A stretch of 64,000 nucleotides of DNA from Fodinibacter sp963747405 (GCA_963747405.1 CAVVFG010000012.1:182174-246173); one strand, 5' to 3'. Numbered from the stretch's first letter, positions 34,636 to 43,752 are shown. The notes: generated from the sequence alone by a model not told the origin. Numbers and translations: made by a program.

Positions 34636-36777
34636 GTGTCAACACCGATGACCTCCGTCGCCCCGACCGGCACCGGCCGGTCCCGCCAGCCGTGGCTGCA
34701 CGACCTCGAGGTGACCGTGCACGGCACGGTCACCTGCCTGTCGCACCGCTCGGGCGACGTCGACGCCTCGGCCGACCAGGGTGCGGCGACCGGCCTGTTC
34801 GTCGACGACCGGCGGGTGCTGGACCGGCTCGCGCTCGCGGTCGACGGCACGCCCCCCGTGCCCGTCGTGGCCTCGACCGCGGGCCCGACCACCGAGTGCT
34901 TCCTGCTCGCCCGCAACGTGGGCGACCCCGGTCCCGACCCCACGGTCGAGGTGCGCCGCCGCAGGACGCTGCACGCCACCGGCATGACGGAGGAGGTCAC
35001 CGTCACCTCCCGGGCCGGCACCGAGGTGCGCTGCACCGTCACCCTCACCGCCTCCGGCGACGGCGCGGAGCTGCACACGGTGAAGTCCGGCCGGCCGGCG
35101 GGCGGGCGGCTGCCCGCCGGCACCACGGGCCGCGACCGCGGGGGCTGGGCCGACCCCCGGCACGCCACCACGGTGTCCGCCCCGGGGGCCGAGGTCAGCG
35201 CCGACGACAGTGGGCTCCTCGTGCGGTGGCCGCTGGCGCTCCCCCCGGGAGGCTCGAGCACCCTGCGCCTCGACGTCACCGCGCGCCGCTCGCAGCCCAC
35301 GGGCTTCGACGCCGGGCCGGGCGCCGGCGGCGTCGGCTGGGATGCCGTGCGCGTCACCTCCCAGGACTCCCGCCTGGCCGCCACGGTGCACAGCTCGCTG
35401 GTCGACCTGCGCCACCTGCTGCTCACCGACCCCCTCGACCCGGGCGACGTGTTCGCGGCGGCGGGGTCGCCCTGGTACCTCACCCTCTTCGGCCGCGACT
35501 CGATCTGGGCGGCCCGGATGTCGCTGCCCTTCGGCACCGAGCTGGCCCGCGGCACGTTGCGCGCCCTCGCGCGCCGACAGGGCACCCGCGTCGACGGCGC
35601 CTCCGCGCAGGAGCCGGGCAAGATCCTGCACGAGGTGCGACGCACCGCCTTCGTCGACCCGGGCAGGATCACCCTGCCGCCGGTCTACTTCGGCACCGTC
35701 GACGCCACCCCGCTGTGGGTCTGCCTGCTCCACGACGCGTGGCGGTGGGGGCTCGAGCGTGCCGACGTGCTCGACCTGCAGCCGGCCCTCGAGGCGGCGC
35801 TGGGCTGGATGCGTCGTGCCGGTGAGGGCACCGACGACGGCCTGCTGCGCTACCACGACGTCACGGGCACCGGGCTGGCGAACCAGGGGTGGAAGGACTC
35901 CGGCGACGCCATGCGCACGGCGTCCGGCACCGTCGCGCACGGGCCGATCGCGCTGGTCGAGACCCAGGCGTATGCCGTCGAGGCGGCCCTGGGGGCCGCC
36001 GACCTGCTCGAGACCGTGCTCGGCCAGGACGGGACGGCATGGCGGGCCTGGGCGCACGGCCTCGCCGAGCGGGTGCGCTCCCGGTTCTGGGTCGACGGGC
36101 CGGCCGGGCCCCGGCTCGCCATGGCGCTCGACGGCGCCGGGCACCCCGTCGACGGCGTCGGCAGCAACATGGGCCACGCCCTGGGCACCGGCCTGCTCAG
36201 CGCCGAGGAGTCCGCGCGGGTCGCGGCCGCGCTCGGCGCACCCGACATGCTCGGGCCGCTCGGCATCCGCACCCTGTCGGCCGACAACCCCGCCTACAAC
36301 CCGCTGGGCTACCACACCGGCTCGGTGTGGACCCACGACACCGCGATCTGCGCGCACGGCCTGGCCCGCAGCGGGCACCCCACGCAGGCCGGTCGGGCGG
36401 TGGCGGCCCTCGTCGACGTCGCGGCCGCCAGCGGCTACCGGTGGCCCGAGCTCTACGGGGCCGAGCCGGTCGGCGGGCGGCCCGCGCCGTACCCGGCGAG
36501 CTGCCGGCCCCAGGCGTGGGCCGCGGCGTCGGCCGGGCTCATCGTGTCGACCGTGCTCGGGCTGCGGGCCGACGCGCCGCACGGGCGGCTGGTGCTCTCA
36601 CCCCTGCCCGACGCGCCGTGTGGCGCCATCCGGGTCGAGGGCATCCGGGTCGGCGGCCTGCCGGTTCGCGTCGAGGTCTCTGCGACCGGGCAGGTGGTGG
36701 CGGTCGAGGCGCCGCCCGAGCTCGATGTCGTGGCGGCCACCCCCCACCCCGTGCCCGCACCGGCCGGTCAGTCCTGA
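34636..36777 (+). CDS. Glycogen-debranching-type glycosidase, (alpha/alpha)6 barrel
   Basis: The 713-residue product starts at GTG 34636 (ATG at 34648 is an alternative). The N-terminal beta-sandwich domain (about 15-250, WLHDLEVTVHGTVTCLSHRS) matches the debranching-enzyme N-terminal family. The C-terminal half is an alpha/alpha barrel with PWYLTLFGRDSIWAARMSLP, HEVRRTAFVDPGRITLPPVY, GLANQGWKDSGDAMRTASG and PYPASCRPQAWAAASAGLI. Acidic residues in GRDS and KDSGD are candidates for catalysis or binding. No signal peptide, so it probably works on sugars imported by the ABC transporter. It is divergent from lacI across the candidate operator. The tail overlaps the GAF-ANTAR gene by 10 bp. Confidence 0.85.
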   Translation: MSTPMTSVAPTGTGRSRQPWLHDLEVTVHGTVTCLSHRSGDVDASADQGAATGLFVDDRRVLDRLALAVDGTPPVPVVASTAGPTTECFLLARNVGDPGPDPTVEVRRRRTLHATGMTEEVTVTSRAGTEVRCTVTLTASGDGAELHTVKSGRPAGGRLPAGTTGRDRGGWADPRHATTVSAPGAEVSADDSGLLVRWPLALPPGGSSTLRLDVTARRSQPTGFDAGPGAGGVGWDAVRVTSQDSRLAATVHSSLVDLRHLLLTDPLDPGDVFAAAGSPWYLTLFGRDSIWAARMSLPFGTELARGTLRALARRQGTRVDGASAQEPGKILHEVRRTAFVDPGRITLPPVYFGTVDATPLWVCLLHDAWRWGLERADVLDLQPALEAALGWMRRAGEGTDDGLLRYHDVTGTGLANQGWKDSGDAMRTASGTVAHGPIALVETQAYAVEAALGAADLLETVLGQDGTAWRAWAHGLAERVRSRFWVDGPAGPRLAMALDGAGHPVDGVGSNMGHALGTGLLSAEESARVAAALGAPDMLGPLGIRTLSADNPAYNPLGYHTGSVWTHDTAICAHGLARSGHPTQAGRAVAALVDVAAASGYRWPELYGAEPVGGRPAPYPASCRPQAWAAASAGLIVSTVLGLRADAPHGRLVLSPLPDAPCGAIRVEGIRVGGLPVRVEVSATGQVVAVEAPPELDVVAATPHPVPAPAGQS

Positions 36778-37604
36778 GCGGGCTCGCCGCCCGTCGCCGT
36801 CGGCCACCGGCGGATCTCGAGCATGCCGGTGTCGGCGACCTCACTGGCCACGTCGGCCAGCTTGCGGTTGGAGTCCTGGCTGGCCACCCGCAGCACCGCG
36901 AACGCCTGCTCGCGGTCGAGCCGGTGACGGTGCATCAGGATGCCCATGGCGACCCCGATCTCGCGGTTGCTCTCCATCGCCTTGAGCAGGTTCGCCGCCT
37001 TGGCGCGGGCCAGCTGCGCGGTCACCAGCAGCGACCCGTGGGTGGCGAGCACCAGGCCGGTGCCCATGGCGTGGTCGTCGAAGGCACTGGGCCGGTCCGA
37101 GTAGACGTTCAGCGCCGCGATGGCCTCCGACTCGTCGAGCAGGGTCAGCCGGTAGGCCAGCACGCTGCGCAGCCCCAGCTCGGCGCTGACCCGCTCCCCC
37201 CACTGCCGCCAGCGGTCGTCGTGCGCGACGTCGTCGGTGAGGTAGACGTGGTCGTCGAGGATGGCGTCGACGCAGGGGCCGCTGCCGATCTCGTACTGCA
37301 GGGCGTCGGCCCGCAGCGCGACGTCGTCGGTGCTCGAGGCGGTACGGAAGCGCCCGCCGCGCAACACCGTGACGCTGACGCAGGTCGCCACGGGGATCTG
37401 CTCGAGCGTGGCGTGCACCAGCTCGTCGAGCGGGGGGCGGGCGCCGGCCTCGCTGGCGCGCCCCGTCACGGCCTGCAGCGCCTCCGCGATCGCCAGCAGG
37501 TCCATCGGCGCCGCGCTCTGCGCGCCACGGCTGACGGCGCCCGCCATGTCGGCGCCCGCGACGTCGGCGCGCGACATCATCGACTCGAACTGCTGCTCGG
37601 TCAC
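36768..37604 (-). CDS. GAF-ANTAR regulator (antiterminator type), copy 1
   Basis: From GTG 37604 (after GGAGGAGATGTC) the product has 278 residues. A GAF domain (about 60-195) carries DALQYEIGSGPCVDAILDDH and GLRSVLAYRLTLLDESEAIA. A C-terminal ANTAR domain follows: LLKAMESNREIGVAMGILMH, then DREQAFAVLRVASQDSNRKL. ANTAR domains bind RNA hairpins and prevent termination. GAF domains sense small ligands or redox state. It is most similar to the copy at 55.3 kb (shared VLRxASQDSNRKLAD) and less so to the one at 61.8 kb. The small gene just upstream probably shares its transcript. Confidence 0.88.
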   Translation of the reverse strand: MTEQQFESMMSRADVAGADMAGAVSRGAQSAAPMDLLAIAEALQAVTGRASEAGARPPLDELVHATLEQIPVATCVSVTVLRGGRFRTASSTDDVALRADALQYEIGSGPCVDAILDDHVYLTDDVAHDDRWRQWGERVSAELGLRSVLAYRLTLLDESEAIAALNVYSDRPSAFDDHAMGTGLVLATHGSLLVTAQLARAKAANLLKAMESNREIGVAMGILMHRHRLDREQAFAVLRVASQDSNRKLADVASEVADTGMLEIRRWPTATGGEPAQD

Positions 37605-37669
37605 GACATCTCCTCCGTCACCGGGGGATGCGAAGACGGCCCCGGGACAGGGCAAGTATGCGCGCCCCG

Positions 37670-37924
37670 TCAGCGGCCGGGGGGTGGCGGCATCCCGGCG
37701 TCGGCGACATGTGCGAGCTCTTCGCACACCTCGTCGGCGCTGCGGTAGGCGCGGCCATGCTCGAGGGCCGCCGCCCGCCACAGCAGCCGAGCGCGCTCGT
37801 GCCGGGCGACGAGGCGGGCCAGGATGTCGTCCTGGTCGGCGGGCCACGGCTGGCGGGCCAGAGCGGCCCGCAGCTGCGCGAGATCGGTGTCGAGGTCGGT
37901 CCTGATGGTGTCGTCGATGCTCAT
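37670..37924 (-). CDS. Small hypothetical protein
   Basis: From ATG 37924 (after GAGGAGTGGGGAC) the product has 84 residues: MSIDDTIRTDLDTDLAQLRA, then helical, Arg- and Ala-rich segments (LARLVARHERARLLWRAAAL) and a C-terminus ending MPPPPGR. It is acidic at the start and basic in the middle, with no membrane segment. It lies 65 bp upstream of the GAF-ANTAR gene on the same strand, which suggests co-expression. I do not recognise a family. Confidence 0.6.
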   Translation of the reverse strand: MSIDDTIRTDLDTDLAQLRAALARQPWPADQDDILARLVARHERARLLWRAAALEHGRAYRSADEVCEELAHVADAGMPPPPGR

Positions 37925-38067
37925 GTCCCCACTCCTCGGGTCGAGGACCCCGTCCCCCGGGCATCCCTCTGTACCTGCCACTACTCTGCCGGACCGCCCG
38001 GGAAACGGCCAGTGCCTCCCGGCCTGAATGCGGCCCGGTTCCCGGCCGTGGACGGTACCGTCCGCCC

Positions 38068-39411
38068 ATGCGCCTCGTTCGCCGCATCGCCGCGGTGCTC
38101 CTCGTCCTGGTCGTGGCCGCCGCCGTGGCCGGGTACTTCTACGCCCGACCGCTGCTGAAGACCGGCACCGGGTACGCCGCGCACAACTCCTGCGCCGTCT
38201 CCCTCGTGGCCGACCGCGACGACCCCGACTCCGACCTGCCGGCCAACCCCCTGGTGCCCTTCCTGACCGGGTACGTCAACGAGGCCGGCGGCTCGAGCAC
38301 CTCGCAGATCCTGTTCACCCTGTCCACCCAGAAGGCCTGGTTCACCCGCGGCTTCGGCTGCACGCTGGCCACCGAGCGCCCCAACCTCGGCGAGGCCACC
38401 AAGGTCGTGTCCGACACCAACCCGCTGGCCGAGGCGCCGGCCCCCGAGCCCGACGCCGAGGTCGACGCGGCCATCGGGCGCGCCTTCGGCGACGACCTGT
38501 CCTCCTCCGGCCGCGAGCTGCTCGGCACCCGCGGAATCGTCGTGCTGCGTGACGGCCAGCTGGTGGGCGAGCGGTACGCGCCCGGCTTCGAGTCGACCAC
38601 CCCGCAGCTCGGCTGGTCGATGGGCAAGAGCGTGACCAGCCTGCTGCTGGGCCGGATGGTGCTCGACAACCGGGTCGCCCTCGACGACACCGGCCTGCGC
38701 CCGGAGTGGATCGACGGCCGCAAGGACATCAGCGTCGACCAGCTGCTGCGGATGACCAGCGGCCTGGGCTGGGACGAGACCTACGCACTGGGAACCCCGA
38801 TCACCCAGATGCTCTACGCCGAGCCCGACATGGCCCGGTATGCCGCGAGCCAGCCCCTCGTGCACCCGCCGGGCTCGTACCAGCAGTACTCCAGCGGCTC
38901 GACCAACATCCTGTGCGGGGTGCTGACCCACCTCGCCGACGCCCCGGACGCCGACCTGCCCCGGCAGCAGCTGTTCGCCCCCCTGGGCCTGACCACCGCG
39001 ACCTGGGAGCCCGACGCCGCCGGGACGCCGGTGTGCAGCTCGTACCTGTGGGCCTCACCGCGCGACTGGGCCACCATCGGCCAGTTCGCGCTCCAGGACG
39101 GCGTCTGGGCCGGCGCCCGGATGCTGCCCGAGGGCTGGATGCAGCAGACCACCACCGACACCCAGGTGCTCCGGAGCGAGGAGCAGGGCTACGCGGGCGG
39201 CTGGTGGGTCAACAGGCGGGCCGACGGCTCGCTCGTCGACCCGACCCTGCCCGAGGACACCTACTGGGCCAGTGGGCACGACGGGCAGCGGCTCTACGTC
39301 GTGCCGTCGGCCGGGCTGGTCGTGGCGCGGCTGGGGTTCAGCCCCGAGGTGGAACCGGAGGACCTGAGGACCTCGCAGCTCGTCGCCGACCTGGTGGCGA
39401 TGGCCCCGTAG
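38068..39411 (+). CDS. Beta-lactamase-fold serine hydrolase, membrane-anchored
   Basis: The 447-residue product has a hydrophobic N-terminal anchor (VRRIAAVLLVLVVAAAVAGY). The class C/DD-peptidase-like domain shows the nucleophile motif SMGKS near residue 190 (SxxK), SSGSTN with the YxS-type triad (YSSGS near 273) and a C-terminal GHDGQRLYVVPSAGLVV, where HDG stands where KTG is usual. The pattern WASPRDWATIGQFALQDGVW is common in esterase/peptidase members. It probably acts on cell-wall peptides or small esters outside the cell. Monocistronic, in front of a convergent DUF2510 gene. Confidence 0.85.
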   Translation: MRLVRRIAAVLLVLVVAAAVAGYFYARPLLKTGTGYAAHNSCAVSLVADRDDPDSDLPANPLVPFLTGYVNEAGGSSTSQILFTLSTQKAWFTRGFGCTLATERPNLGEATKVVSDTNPLAEAPAPEPDAEVDAAIGRAFGDDLSSSGRELLGTRGIVVLRDGQLVGERYAPGFESTTPQLGWSMGKSVTSLLLGRMVLDNRVALDDTGLRPEWIDGRKDISVDQLLRMTSGLGWDETYALGTPITQMLYAEPDMARYAASQPLVHPPGSYQQYSSGSTNILCGVLTHLADAPDADLPRQQLFAPLGLTTATWEPDAAGTPVCSSYLWASPRDWATIGQFALQDGVWAGARMLPEGWMQQTTTDTQVLRSEEQGYAGGWWVNRRADGSLVDPTLPEDTYWASGHDGQRLYVVPSAGLVVARLGFSPEVEPEDLRTSQLVADLVAMAP

Positions 39412-39431
39412 TAGGCGACGGCGCCGCCGGC

Positions 39432-40286
39432 TCACAGCGAGGCGGTGACCTTCGCGGTGGTCGCTCCGGCCACGTCGCCGAACAGCGGAACGCACGAGAC
39501 GTCGACCATGGAGTCGGAGCTGCCGGTGGCCGTGGTGCACACCGTCTGCACCTCGGCTCCGCCCTTGGCGGGGAACGACATGGTGAACAGCACCGGGAAG
39601 CCGTCGGCGGAGCCGAGCGTGGCCCGCATCCCGCTGATGTTGACGACCGAGCCGGCCGTCGCGTCGAGCGACCATCCCGACTCGATGGTGGCGCGGGGCA
39701 GCTCGAAGCCCTCACCGACGGTGACGTCGATCGACTGGCCCAGGCCCTCGGTGGGCAGGTCGCTCGGGAACCCGCTGGGCAGGTCGGTGGGGAAGTTCTC
39801 GCTGATCGCCTCGGAGGCCCGGGAGAACGCGAAGATGCCGGCAACGACGGCGGCGCCGACGAGCAGCACCCCGATGATGGCGACGATCAGGCAGCCCTTG
39901 GCCAGGCCGCTGCCCTGCCGCGGCGGCGGCGGGCCGTACTGCTGGCCACCGGGTGCGCCGTAGCCGGTCTGCGGGTAGCCGGGCTGCGGGTAGCCCGGCT
40001 GCTGGTAGCCCGGCTGCTGGTACCCGGGCTGCTGGTAACCCCACTGGGCCTGGTCGACTGGCGGGTAGCTGCCCGGCGGGTGGTCAGCCGGCGCCGCCTG
40101 CGGGGCCGGGATGGCCTGGGTGCTGTCGAGGTCGACGGCCTGGGTCTGGTCGACCGGGCCGTCCCACGACGGCGGCGCTGTGGGGTCGCTCGGCAGCGGC
40201 GCCCGGACGTGGTCGGTCCACGCCGTGCCGTCCCAGTAGCGCTCCTGACCGTCGGGCTGCAGGTGCCATCCCGCTGGTGCCGACAT
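39432..40286 (-). CDS. DUF2510-domain membrane-anchored protein with YQQPG repeats
   Basis: The 284-residue product begins with a DUF2510 motif (PAGWHLQPDGQERYWDGTAW, with the diagnostic Trp residues). A disordered Pro/Gln/Gly stretch follows, including YQQPG three times in a row then YPQPGYPQTG (about 84-108). A single membrane helix LIVAIIGVLLVGAAVVAGIF (about 132-152) follows, with a roughly 120-residue outer domain of unknown fold. The repeat is encoded by a 15-bp tandem unit (about 39966-40035) and is likely to vary in length between strains. Function unknown. DUF2510 proteins are frequent in actinobacteria. Confidence 0.82.
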   Translation of the reverse strand: MSAPAGWHLQPDGQERYWDGTAWTDHVRAPLPSDPTAPPSWDGPVDQTQAVDLDSTQAIPAPQAAPADHPPGSYPPVDQAQWGYQQPGYQQPGYQQPGYPQPGYPQTGYGAPGGQQYGPPPPRQGSGLAKGCLIVAIIGVLLVGAAVVAGIFAFSRASEAISENFPTDLPSGFPSDLPTEGLGQSIDVTVGEGFELPRATIESGWSLDATAGSVVNISGMRATLGSADGFPVLFTMSFPAKGGAEVQTVCTTATGSSDSMVDVSCVPLFGDVAGATTAKVTASL

Positions 40287-40381
40287 CGTGGCCCTCCTCG
40301 GCTCGTCCGGTGTGCGCAGCGTATCCCCGGCTGCCGAGCGCGCGTGGGGCTTCGAGAACGGTCGCCGGCGGTGTCAGCAGG

Positions 40382-40768
40382 TCACTCGACGTCGAGGCAG
40401 AGGCAGAAGGGGTGGCCTGCGGGGTCGATCATCACCCGCACCTTGTCCTGCGGCTGGTGGCTCGCGAGCGTGGCACCGAGGGCCACCGCCTCGTCGACGG
40501 CCTCGTCGAGGTCGCCGACCTGGAAGTCGAAGTGCATCATCGGGCGTTGCTGCCCCTCCTCGGGCGGCCACACCGGTGGCTGGTAGTCGCTGGCCTGCTG
40601 GAAGACCACGTTGACCGCGGCCTCGCGCGACGTGGCGAGCACCGTCGTGCCCGGCTCCTCGTAGACCACCGGCCACCCGATCAGCTCGGAGTAGAAGCGG
40701 GCCAGAGCAGCCGGGTCGGGAGCCTCGAGGGCCGGGCCCCACCACATCGCCAGGGTTCGTGATCGCAT
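40382..40768 (-). CDS. VOC-family (glyoxalase-like) protein
   Basis: From ATG 40768 the product has 128 residues. It has the layout of a single VOC module: TLAMWWGPALEAPDPAALAR, FYSELIGWPVVYEEPGTTVL, then MMHFDFQVGDLDEAVDEAVA and KVRVMIDPAGHPFCLCLDV. The longer open frame to 41128 covers the gap and the end of the next gene and is not needed. Substrate unknown. Confidence 0.85.
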   Translation of the reverse strand: MRSRTLAMWWGPALEAPDPAALARFYSELIGWPVVYEEPGTTVLATSREAAVNVVFQQASDYQPPVWPPEEGQQRPMMHFDFQVGDLDEAVDEAVALGATLASHQPQDKVRVMIDPAGHPFCLCLDVE

Positions 40769-40893
40769 GTCGACCAGCGTAGGCGGGCCAACCGCGGAGC
40801 CGGACCGGGTCCGCCCGACCGAGCCCGATCGACCGTGCCGGCCCGGGGGCGTGCGCTCGGGCGCAGCGTGGTGAACGGTTCCGCGTCGGCCGG

Positions 40894-42618
40894 CTACCCG
40901 GACCCCATCGCCGCGTCGATCCGAGCCGCCTTGTCGGCAGACCAGTTGGGCGCGTCGGTCACCGCGGCCCAGGCGAGCAGGTTCGCCCGCGCGGAGTACA
41001 TGTGCCCGTAGCCGATGGGAACGTCGCCGGCTCCGGGCATGTCGAGCAGCACCTGCCACATCGTCACCAGCGGCACCCAGCCCATCGTGGGTGAGACGTC
41101 GGGGCCACGCTGGCCGTCGTCCAGCCACCCGGGCCGGTCGAACGCCAGGTCGCTGGAGAAGAACACGACCGGGTCCGACGCGTGCTGGAGGTAGGCGATC
41201 CGGGTCGGACCCCAGTCGCCGGTGACCGGCGCGAGCGAGCTCTGCTCGTCGGTGAAGCGCACGGTGCGCCCGCCCTCGTAGACGGGCAGGGATGCCGGTG
41301 AGCCCGCGTCGCGGTCAGCCTGGAGCTGGTGGTGCATCGGGTTGACGAACGGCGGCCCCACCATGAGCGCCCCGTCGACGGGCTCGTTGACGATGTTGAC
41401 CGAGCCAAGGACGTTCTCCACGCCCATCGAGCCCAGCGACAACCCGTACAGGTAGAGCCTGGGCCGTTCGCCCTCGGGCAGCGTCGCCCAGTACTCGCGC
41501 ACCGTCTCGAAGACCGTGCGCGAGGTGTCGACGACGGCCTCCTGGTCGGCGAGCACCGAGATCCAGCTCGGCAGGTAGGAGTACTGCACCCCGGCGATCG
41601 CGGTGTCCCCGTTCCAGAGGTACTCGAGGGGGTCGGTGCCCATGGGGTCGAGCAAGCCCATGCCGGTGGTGGTGGCCACGACGAGCACCTTGCGGTCGAA
41701 CGCCTTGGTGCGCTTGAGCTCGGCGAGCAGGAGGTCGGCCCGGCCCTGCACCGTGTCGGCGCTCTGCAGGCCGGCGTACACCCGGATCGGCACCTTGGCA
41801 CCGGGGCCGTTGACGCTCTCGAGCTGCGCGACGGTGGGGCCTCCCCTCACGAAGGACCGACCGTAGTAGCCAAGGTCCTTCCAGGCCGCGAGGGATGCCG
41901 TCGAGCCGGACCGCTCGGGCGCGGTCGGGTACGTGGTGCTGTGCGAGCCGGTGGTGTCCTGCGGGGCGAAGATCGCGTTCGCCGCGGCGAAGAAGCCGTT
42001 GACGATGACACCCGTCCACAGCCCCCAGAACAGGGCCACGACGAGCCCGGTGCCGAGCACGATCGACAGCCGTGGCGGGAGGCGGCGACCGAGCCACCGC
42101 ACGGCCGTGCTGGCGAGCAGGCGCACGCCCCGGCCCGCGAGGAGGAGCAGCACCGCGACCACCACGGTCACCGGCACCACCACCGGCCAGATCAGTGGCG
42201 AGGTGGGCGTCATCCCGAACATCGCGCGGATCTCGTTCTGCCAGCCGACCAGTCGCCAACCGTTCCACACCACACCCCACAGGCCGATGCCGATGAGCGC
42301 CCACAGCGCGACGGTGCGGGCTCGGCCGCGCAACCCCGGGATGCCGAGGTAGCGCCACAGCGCGGCGGTGCCCGCACCCAGCCCGTAGCCGACGGCGACG
42401 GTGACTCCGGAGACCAGCCCCTGCAACCAGGCGGAGCGCGGCAGCAGCGAGGGCACCAGGGAGGCGGCGAAGAACCAGGTCGCGCTGGTGAGCCCCACGC
42501 CGGACAGCACGCGGTCGAGCGGGCGCTCGGGCCGCCCGAGAGAGGGCACCAGAGGGCTCTGCCGCACGCGCAGTGCAGCGTTCTCGACGAGCGCGGCGGT
42601 CACGACGCTCCTTTCCAT
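40894..42618 (-). CDS. Alpha/beta-hydrolase family membrane protein (PF10081-like)
   Basis: The 574-residue product has an N-terminal half with about six membrane helices (SATWFFAASLVPSLLPRSAW, ALIGIGLWGVVWNGWRLVGW, VVVPVTVVVAVLLLLAGRGV, VLGTGLVVALFWGLWTGVIV). The C-terminal half is extracytoplasmic and carries PIRVYAGLQSADTVQGRADL and the nucleophile motif LYGLSLGSMGVE near residue 395, in the style of the actinobacterial hydrolase group with a matching N-terminal membrane domain. The ATG at 42618 is behind a GGAAAGGAG-type ribosome site. It may be a lipid- or wall-directed lipase/esterase. The catalytic His cannot be chosen. Confidence 0.82.
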   Translation of the reverse strand: MERSVVTAALVENAALRVRQSPLVPSLGRPERPLDRVLSGVGLTSATWFFAASLVPSLLPRSAWLQGLVSGVTVAVGYGLGAGTAALWRYLGIPGLRGRARTVALWALIGIGLWGVVWNGWRLVGWQNEIRAMFGMTPTSPLIWPVVVPVTVVVAVLLLLAGRGVRLLASTAVRWLGRRLPPRLSIVLGTGLVVALFWGLWTGVIVNGFFAAANAIFAPQDTTGSHSTTYPTAPERSGSTASLAAWKDLGYYGRSFVRGGPTVAQLESVNGPGAKVPIRVYAGLQSADTVQGRADLLLAELKRTKAFDRKVLVVATTTGMGLLDPMGTDPLEYLWNGDTAIAGVQYSYLPSWISVLADQEAVVDTSRTVFETVREYWATLPEGERPRLYLYGLSLGSMGVENVLGSVNIVNEPVDGALMVGPPFVNPMHHQLQADRDAGSPASLPVYEGGRTVRFTDEQSSLAPVTGDWGPTRIAYLQHASDPVVFFSSDLAFDRPGWLDDGQRGPDVSPTMGWVPLVTMWQVLLDMPGAGDVPIGYGHMYSARANLLAWAAVTDAPNWSADKAARIDAAMGSG

Positions 42619-42749
42619 GTGCTCAGGACCTGGCCTCTATCAGGGTAGGGGCCGGACCCGAACGCTCCCGGGACGTTTCGGGGATACCGGGACCTGGTGG
42701 GGGTGCGCTCAGGGGTTCCCCGGATGCCGAGCCCACCTACCGTGGGGGG

Positions 42750-43241
42750 GTGACGCACGAGTCGGGGTCAGGCGCCAGGGTGACGGCACTGGGTGCCGAG
42801 CTGCGTCGGCTGCACGACCGCATCCGCGAGCTGCTCGACGACGCGCGCGAGGGGCTGGACCCTGCGGTCGGCGCGGCATCCCTCACCGGCGACCTCGTGC
42901 TGCGCTGCCGAGCGGTGTGCACCGTGCTCGGCGGCCACCACCGCGACGAGGACGCTGCGTTGTTCCCGTGGCTGCGCCGTGCGGCCCCGCGGCTGGGCGC
43001 GGTGGTCGACCGGCTCGAACAGGACCACGCCATGATCGGGTCGCTGCTCGCCGAGCTGGAGCGGGTGGTGCGCGAGGGGGCGACCGCCGAGGTGGTGCTG
43101 CGGCACCTCGAGGGGGTCGACGCCATCATGGAGAGCCACTTCCGCTACGAGGAACGCGAGCTGGTGCCGGTGCTCGACGCGGTGGACGCGGTGGATGGTG
43201 CCGGTCCACCTCTGCCGACGCGGTTCTGGCGAGGGGGATGA
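42750..43241 (+). CDS. Hemerythrin-like domain protein
   Basis: From GTG 42750 the product has 163 residues (a later GTG at 42780 is possible). The four-helix bundle holds LRRLHDRIRELLDDAREGLD, LGGHHRDEDAALFPWLRRAA, LEQDHAMIGSLLAELERVVR and MESHFRYEERELVPVLDAVD, which provide the His/Glu iron ligands. These motifs closely parallel those of the hemerythrin half of the fusion at 11.8 kb. It may bind oxygen or nitric oxide through a di-iron centre. It is followed 26 bp later by a small acetyltransferase-like gene on the same strand. Confidence 0.82.
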   Translation: MTHESGSGARVTALGAELRRLHDRIRELLDDAREGLDPAVGAASLTGDLVLRCRAVCTVLGGHHRDEDAALFPWLRRAAPRLGAVVDRLEQDHAMIGSLLAELERVVREGATAEVVLRHLEGVDAIMESHFRYEERELVPVLDAVDAVDGAGPPLPTRFWRGG

Positions 43242-43267
43242 GAGGCTGGCGTCAGGAGGTGGTTCGC

Positions 43268-43570
43268 GTGAGTGACGTGAGCGAGCAGGTGGTCGTGACC
43301 CGCAACGAGGACCAGGCGCGATGGGAGGCGCGGGTCGACGGCGAGCCGGCCGGGTTCGCCGCGTACCAGCTCACCGACGAGCTCGTCGTGTTCACCCACA
43401 CCGAGGTCGACCCGGCGTTCGAGGGAAAGGGTGTCGGTGGCGCGCTCGCCCGGCAGGCGCTCGACGAGGTGGCCTCCGAGGGCACCCGCAAGGTGATGCC
43501 TCTGTGCCCGTTCATCAAGGCGTGGATCCAGCGGCATCCGGACTACGTGCCGCTCGTCTACGGCGCGTGA
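43268..43570 (+). CDS. Small GNAT-like N-acetyltransferase (Acetyltransf_CG type)
   Basis: The 100-residue product starts at GTG 43268 after CAGGAGG. It includes ARWEARVDGEPAGFAAYQLT, FTHTEVDPAFEGKGVGGALA (acetyl-CoA pyrophosphate loop) and KVMPLCPFIKAWIQRHPDYV. This compact version of the GNAT fold is known as the Acetyltransf_CG family, related to YjdJ. The C in PLCPF is conserved in the group. Substrate unknown. Probably co-transcribed with the hemerythrin gene. Confidence 0.85.
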   Translation: MSDVSEQVVVTRNEDQARWEARVDGEPAGFAAYQLTDELVVFTHTEVDPAFEGKGVGGALARQALDEVASEGTRKVMPLCPFIKAWIQRHPDYVPLVYGA

Positions 43571-43685
43571 CCCCGGGTTCACCACGACTGCTCGCAGTCG
43601 GCGGGCACCGCCGGCCGCAGTATCGATGAGCCGTCGTGCCAGGCACGCAGGTGGGATCCGCTCGGGGAGAACCGAATAGATCGAA

Positions 43686-43722
43686 TCGAACTCTTGTGCT
43701 AATTCTTCTGCCGCTCTAGAAT
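43686..43722 (+). promoter_or_regulatory. SOS-box-like promoter of the DUF222/HNH gene
   Basis: TCGAAC-TCTT-GTGCTA (43686-43701) matches 10 of 12 defined positions of the actinobacterial LexA site TCGAAC-N4-GTTCGA. It overlaps a plausible -35 (TTGTGC, 43695-43700), followed after 16 bp by a -10 TAGAAT at 43717-43722. The segment is visibly less GC-rich than its surroundings. Mycobacterial 13E12-type genes are known LexA targets. Confidence 0.55.
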
Positions 43723-43752
43723 TGCGATACGGACGGGACAGGGGGTGAGGTC

